The notes under the pieces were generated by a model. It made no database searches. It had not been told where the DNA came from and saw only the letters and a list, made by a program, of their open reading frames with translations. A stretch of 64,000 bases of DNA from contig NC_089984.1 in NCBI RefSeq assembly GCF_036417845.1, positions 30,105,447 through 30,169,446 of the forward strand. The letters run 5' to 3'. This DNA is from Apteryx mantelli (lineage: Eukaryota > Chordata > Aves > Apterygiformes > Apterygidae). This document shows positions 59,001-64,000 of this stretch, one piece after another; position 1 is the stretch's first letter; every line of letters begins with the position of its first letter. Both the position numbers and the translations under genes were made by a program.

Positions 59001-60196
59001 TCAGCTGGGGCTGGGTTTGAAGCGGGGACGAGGAGGTGGAAAAAACATTCTTTCCCGTTTCATTGGCTTCATCCTTTTAGAGGAAAGACAGCTCAGGGAA
59101 GAATGAATCCTCGTTTTACAGAGCGCTTCCCATCTGCTGTTCAGTCTCCTAACCCTCTGCTGGGCGATGTGCAACCGGCACGGGGCGAGGGCGATCGCAG
59201 TCCCTGCGCAGTCAGCCCGCACCAGGGCAATCTCCCGAGCACCCCGAAGGGCTAAGCAACGCCCGGATAGCGAGGGGGGTAGGAGAGTTTATTTTGCACA
59301 TTTCGAAAAGGAAACCTGGGACCTGGTATCTCATTCTAGAAAGTAATCATGAACTTAATTGCATTTTGCTGCAGAGTTGCCTTAACATCAAGGGAAAATC
59401 AACAGGGATTGTTCAACATCAAGGCTAATCTCACATATGGAACTTACTGAACAGAGGAACCACGTTTTTGCCGGCTCAAGGTGAAATGCTGGGCTAAATT
59501 CTCCTTCAGCTGCGAGAAAAGCCCTAGGCACACTCATCCTGCATTACTCCAGTTGTAAAGAGCCTCAATTATACACGCATAACCCTTCTCTTCCTTCCAC
59601 AGCGGTGTCGCAATGCAACAGTGTCTCGTTAGGATCAAACTCCTCTTTTATGGCTACAGGAATATGTGGAAGCCTTCTACCCTCATTACACAAATGACTT
59701 CTTAGCAGCCTTTTTTAAGAAACTACTCACGATTGGTAACAAAATCGCATTTTATCTGTCACTGAGGGAAACCTGTGACTGACACCTGAGAGTGTCCTCA
59801 GCAACCGCAAACCCACATGTATAGGGCAGGTTCTATGAACATCTAAGCAATTACAGTAACTCACCGCTCCCTCTGCTCCACACTCAATCACAGTCTTGCT
59901 TCTGCTTACAAACTTGCTTGCTAATCAGACATTTAATACTATTTATGCATAGGGAGGAAATATATAATTCCTTTATTGGGATAAAAAAATGATACTAAAG
60001 AGCAGGTCAAGTTCCAAATCCAGCAGTAGGTTTTAACTGATGTTGTTCCCTTTCTTTTTCTCTCTCTTTTTTTTTCTTTTAACAGCTGTAGCTGTGCACA
60101 GATGGAAAAACATTTGGTCAGAAAGCAGCAAATTAGCGTTTTCAGGCTAGAATTCTGCTCCCACCGCTCCTCCATTTCCATGCAGCTCAGAACGCT
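56100..60196 (-). other. ARL3: ARL3 3' UTR and downstream DNA
   Basis: Minus-strand sequence after the ARL3 stop. Mammalian ARL3 has, as I recall, a 3' UTR of some kilobases, so most of this may be transcribed. A CR1 fragment lies at 56690-56995. A CTCF-like CCATGAGGTGGCGA word lies near 58649. No coding exon recognised. Confidence 0.5.
56690..56995 (+). mobile_element. CR1 LINE, 3' end fragment
   Basis: The block follows the order of reptilian CR1 tails: AAAGGTAAAACCAGATTTAA, GAAAGCGAAGCAAGACAACC, GAATTAACCCCTGCGACAAA, GGGGTGGATTTGCCTGTCAC, CCTTTAAATCGAGGCCGGGC, CGGCCTGTGCTATGCGGGAG, GTCAGCAGAGAGGAACGTAA, TGGTCCCTTCCGGCTTTAAA, and the terminal ATCTATGAATCGATG. Only the 3' untranslated tail is present, as in most 5'-truncated CR1 copies. 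It has clear substitutions, so it is old. It is antisense to ARL3. Confidence 0.85.
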
Positions 60197-60244
60197 TTAT
60201 TTCTTCTTTGCATTGACATTTTTGCACACCCAATTCATGCCGTC
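60197..60244 (-). CDS. ARL3: ARL3, last coding exon (C-terminal 15 residues)
   Basis: ARL3 is an ARF-like small GTPase. In its GTP form it releases lipid-modified cargo from UNC119 and PDE6D in the cilium; ARL13B is its exchange factor and RP2 its GTPase-activating protein. On the minus strand the exon reads DGMNWVCKNVNAKKK then TAA (60199-60197), identical to the C-terminus of vertebrate ARL3 as I recall it (residues 168-182 of 182). It is preceded on that strand by the acceptor TTTTTCTGTCTGAAG and a consensus branch point CTAAC whose A lies 23 nt upstream (60267). The GTP-binding motifs are in exons beyond the window. Orientation and position match human synteny (convergent with TRIM8). Confidence 0.93.
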   Translation of the reverse strand, partial: DGMNWVCKNVNAKKK

Positions 60245-60489
60245 CTTCAGACAGAAAAAGGTAACGTTAGTCCAGCAAAGGGAACAGGAATCCCCCAATC
60301 CCACAGGACTGCCATTCTGCAAGCGCAGTACTCTGCCTCCCCATCTGCCCCACACCTGTCCTTGGAGCCCCCAAAACTTTGTGTAAAAAACAAGTGCTTC
60401 GTCGCTCAGTGGACGTTATCACAGGGAGGTTATTAAATCCTTCTTCTGACCATAGAAAGTATCATTGTCCCATCACGTCACAGCGCCTA

Positions 60490-60560
60490 GGTCCTTCAGC
60501 TACAGATGATCTGTGCAATCTTGGGCAAGTCATCTTATCTTTGAGACTGTGGATTTAGGG
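60490..60560 (+). repeat. MIR-type SINE fragment
   Basis: GATGATCTGTGCAATCTTGG then GCAAGTCATCTTATCTTTGA parallels the MIR core (CTGTGTGACCTTGGGCAAGT, TACTTAACCTCT). Confidence 0.65.
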
Positions 60561-60589
60561 AACTGTTGGTTTTAGAGTCAGCTCCCTAT

Positions 60590-60795
60590 TGGGAATATGG
60601 CTCTAATTCTCTGCTCTGCTGCCAGTTCCTGTGTGACCCTGGTCAAATCACTTCAGCTCTGATCCACAAAAAACACTGAAATAACCGGATCCGGACTCTG
60701 TGTTCCCTGTGCCTTGGGCAATCCCAGAAAATGGGCCTTGTAATGGCCCTATTTCACAAGGGTTCAGTGAGGACAGATGTGGTCAAGTTTTAAGA
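60590..60795 (+). repeat. MIR-type SINE, longer copy
   Basis: CTCTGCTCTGCTGCCAGTTC, CTGTGTGACCCTGGTCAAAT, CACTTCAGCTCTGATCC and, further on, GGCCCTATTTCACAAGGGTT, CAGTGAGGAC follow the MIR core and 3' part (GTGTGACCTTGGGCAAGT ... CATAGGGTTGTTGTGAGGAT). Confidence 0.75.
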
Positions 60796-61494
60796 GGCTG
60801 AGACACTCTTTGGGGTATTTCTGCAAAAACACGTGAGCTACATCTCTGACTTCTGCAAGCAGTATGGTAACACTTCCGCTGTGGATAACCGAGCCGTGAG
60901 TTTATTGCTGGGATCCCAGAATGGGATACGCTACTGAAGGGCAAAGCAGCACTTTATCTGCTCCTTTCACTTATCTGTTGTGGGACACACAGAGCAGAGT
61001 GCAAGATATACAGTCTTCTCATATTTGAGTCCTGTCAAATCCGCTACCCTAAACACAACATATCTGTGCTGACGGGGATGCTCAGGGCAGAGGGAAGGCA
61101 GGGAGGCTTTTGCGAAGGAGAGGGGAGCAACACACCTTCGTGCTTGTAAACTGGGCAAAAGTTCCTTGGAGCTTTGGAGGGGGGAATCCCACTGCGTTAT
61201 GTTTAACGATCATTTTTTGATTATTAGAATGACAGCGAAACCCTAGAAAAGACCGGAGTCTTTGGGCCACCATTGCTACTGGCCCCGGGGAGCATTGGTG
61301 CTGCCTTCCTGTGCCCTTGATCCCAAACTACCAAAAGGCTGCCAAGGAGCTCAGCTTCCCCAAGGACGCACGGCCAAAGGCACAACACAGCAGGCCCATC
61401 CGGTGAGCCACGACCACGCAGCTGGGGTGCCTCTCACCACCGACCACGGTGGTCATGGCAGAGGGGAGGTAAAGAGTTAAGAGAGGAGAGAGGG

Positions 61495-62660
61495 AGTCCT
61501 CAGGGCTTAATCAGAAACAGAGAGGTTCTCACTTGAAAATACCAATTTACCTTGATAGCTGCGCTATGTGACACTTCTTATCTGAAGGGGAGCAGCAACT
61601 TTTGAAATCGGCCCTTGCTGCTGTGTTAAATAAAGAATAAACAAGCCCAGTTTCTACCGGGGCGCACATGAGGCCCTCTACTAATAACACTTCTAAATCT
61701 AACCTTGGGGAGGGCTGATGTCTCCAGTTTCATTTATTTATCTCCACGGCAGAGATCAGTGTAAAACAAATTGTCTGAAATCCTCAGAGCAAATGGGAAA
61801 AGACGAGAGGTAGATTCATTTTAAGGCCCAGTAGCTTTGTGTCTTCCCCTTTCAATAACACTGATAACCTAGGTGTAAAACATGTAATGCCTTAAGCAAT
61901 CAATAGCGTGGTTTAAAGCTTATCACTTTAGAGAGAGAGGGAGCGAGCTGATTCCCAGAGTGTGGAATGCCAGGGCTCAACAACAGGGCTAGGAGGAGAG
62001 GTGTCGAGCTTTTGGCTTGATTGTGTGCTTTAGAAATCTGCATGATTGCTCGCAAAAGAGTAAAAATAAATAAATAACTAAAAATGCTCCCACAATGATT
62101 TCAGCTTCCCCTGCCTCGGAAGCAATAATCACATTTGCACACATCATGGCATACAAGGCAAGCAGAGCTCCTCATTCATTTTGAATGTAGGTTTATTTGC
62201 TGAACCAGAACAGCTGAGACAGCTTAAAGTAATAAATATCAGCTGACACCCTCTGCTATTCAGCACAGTAATCCCAGAAACAATACATCACTGCAAAACA
62301 ACAAACATGCATCCTATCTTCTACCTAATCCGACCACAACCTGAATTCACAGTGATTAAAACTCTGCCTGCTGCCATTAGGGAGCTCGGGAAGGGGAAAG
62401 ATGGACCATTTTAGCACCAGTGCGGCGAGGGTCATAAAGCAGAGTTTATGATGAGATTTACCATGGCTGGGAGCCTGGCTGCATCAAGCATATAATGAGG
62501 GCAAAAGAATGACATAGCAAAATGCAAGAGGAAAGGTGAACCCAAACAGGCTTGAAATACATAAGTAGGTCACCGAACTTTTAAAGAAGGAATAGATTTT
62601 AGTGGCATGAGGTAATTGACAGGAAAATCATATTTAATTGTAAGTATCCACCTCCCTGAC
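61495..62660. promoter_or_regulatory. AT-rich candidate conserved block in ARL3 intron
   Basis: Over 1 kb of complex AT-rich sequence without repeats of known type. Words include CAGTTTCATTTATTTATCTC, CAATAACACTGATAACCTAG, AAGCAATCAATAGCGTGG, AAATAAATAAATAACTAAAA, GCAATAATCACATTTGCA and AAAGTAATAAATATCAGCTG. Many ATAAA, TAAT and CAATCA words suggest homeodomain or SOX targets. It looks like a cluster of conserved elements, but this is unproven. Confidence 0.35.
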
Positions 62661-64000
62661 AATGATAAAGAGAAAACGAACATTCCCAGCTGTGTTTTTG
62701 ATGCATCGAAGAGGTATGTGTGAGACGTCTTCCTCATTTTCAGCCACATCTATAGCTTCCAGTGCAACTTTGTTGGGGGGAGGGGGGGGACATGTGTTCT
62801 ACAGTGTCCCCAAACATTTTGCAGAAGGGCAAATGCAATGGCAAGCAAAAGGAACTAAAAGGTATGCTTGAAGTTTCTCCACCTAAGATTTGAAATGGGA
62901 CAGAGGGTTGGCAAGACAGAGAAATCCAGGGAAGCTACTACAAACAGAAAGAGCTGCTACAGAGGAGGCGCACGGGAAGGAGGAGAAATGATGCTTGAAA
63001 GAATCAAGTCCACAAGGAGTCAGCTGTTGTCATCCTTTGTCCCTACACACTCTGCCCCTATATCTGCATGTTTAAAAGATGGCTCTGTGCAGAAAGCACA
63101 GTCCCTACAGTGACATTCAGATCTTGATAGATGTCCTTGTGCTGCTTTGTTGAGACACAGAGACATCGGCAGGTATTCTGCAGATGGAGACGGATACAAT
63201 ATTAGTATTCCAGCCTCAAGTCAACCATGGGAAAACTTAGCCAGGGAAAAATTTCAGATCTTTCAGATTCGGCTCTCTTAGCTCCTTGACAAGCAGCTAG
63301 TAAACTTTACCAAAGCAAAGGGAGAAAACTCCAGGGAAGAGGGTAATGCACCGCAGAGCAACGCCACTTGGCACAGCCCTGCCTCACTGCAGTCGCATCG
63401 GCTGTTGCACCGGGCGAGCGGTACCCTAACACCCTTTGGGAAAGGGCTGCCAGAGCCTCCCCCGGGAGAATCCTGAAGCCCTTCCTGAGATTACACTGCT
63501 CTGCTTGCTTACGGCCTGCATTAGCAGCTCTGCGGCTACGGGAGCAAAGTAGTCTGACTTCAAACGCCAGTGAACAAGTCCCTTTCGCCCCATAAAAAGC
63601 CTCCCAATTTCTGCTCCCTGCAAGCCAGGGATCAGGCAAGGCCACAGACTTGTGACCCCTAATGTGACCTTAAGGACAGCAAAGCTTAATCCTTTCATGT
63701 AATCCTCTGTCTAACATAACAAACTGGGTCAGGCAAGTGCAAAATTCTCTATCTCTAGCATTTTTAGTGCATGTTATTTTAACTGTCACTTTATTTTCCC
63801 TCTGCAAACCTAGGACTTTGCCTTCATTATCTTTCATTTATTTGCACATCCAGTCATTGTACACACAGGCTTTTTCAGGCTCCTGCAGGTACAGTATCCA
63901 CTGTTTTTTGCCTGGGTGCAAGTTTTTCTTATGTCCTCTGAGACCTTGTATCCCTGATGCTGCTGTAGACTCCCTTCTTACCTGCTCAAAAATCACAAGA
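62661..64000 (-). other. ARL3 intron, end of window
   Basis: Mixed composition, a G-rich run at 62776-62789 and no exon recognised. Near the end CTTACCTGCTC could be read as a minus-strand donor, but the adjoining sequence does not encode any ARL3 segment. Confidence 0.5.

Larger units (their letters stand above)
60245..64000 (-). other. ARL3: ARL3 last intron (part)
   Basis: I looked for the preceding exon (ending ...SALTGEGVQ) on the minus strand and did not find it, so the intron runs past the window end. Contents: two MIR copies near 60.5-60.8 kb and an AT-rich block at 61.5-62.66 kb. The rest shows nothing I can name. Confidence 0.8.

Noticed and set aside
63960-64000. Possible minus-strand splice donor (CTTACCTGCTC) at the window end, as the preceding ARL3 exon
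   Set aside because: The adjoining codons in any frame do not match the ARL3 segment expected before the last exon.

Overview
This is a vertebrate nuclear DNA window. It holds spliced exons with GT/AG borders, large introns, CpG islands, MIR-type SINE relics and a CR1 LINE tail, and none of the features of a bacterial, phage or organellar sequence. The CR1 3' end has the form common in reptiles. Together with several old but still readable MIR copies, this points to a non-avian sauropsid (crocodilian or turtle); a slowly evolving bird cannot be excluded. The species call is inference; the gene calls are direct.

Three genes are present in the order and orientation known from human 10q24: SUFU (+), TRIM8 (+), ARL3 (-). 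Only the last coding exon of SUFU lies in the window (1225-1314), followed by its 3' UTR and downstream DNA. TRIM8 is complete. It has six coding exons (13875-14444, 45304-45399, 46303-46536, 47411-47442, 48027-48142, 48837-49444) that join in frame to 551 codons, the same length as the human protein. Its likely promoter is a CpG island at about 11640-12725, and its 3' UTR has AATAAA signals near 50140-50152 and 50346. ARL3 contributes its last coding exon on the minus strand (60197-60244), a 3' UTR/downstream region extending toward 56.1 kb, and the start of its last intron (to 64000).

The remainder is non-coding: a CpG-rich block at 6.5-9.3 kb upstream of TRIM8; a possible enhancer at 9.99-10.27 kb; a 20-bp-period homopyrimidine tract and a 20-bp minisatellite just upstream of the TRIM8 island; a 30.9 kb TRIM8 intron 1 with several internal CpG-rich patches; and a CpG-rich stretch (50.4-54.3 kb) between the convergent 3' ends of TRIM8 and ARL3, with AT-rich, homeodomain-motif-bearing blocks inside and beside it. 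Most long open frames are by-products of GC-rich sequence or of real exons in other frames.

Neighbouring functions: SUFU restrains GLI factors in Hedgehog signalling, TRIM8 is a RING E3 ubiquitin ligase acting in cytokine, NF-kB and p53 signalling, and ARL3 is a small GTPase that releases lipidated cargo in cilia. They are neighbours by ancient synteny and are not an operon. I found no new multi-gene system; the items worth a second look are regulatory and repeat structures.
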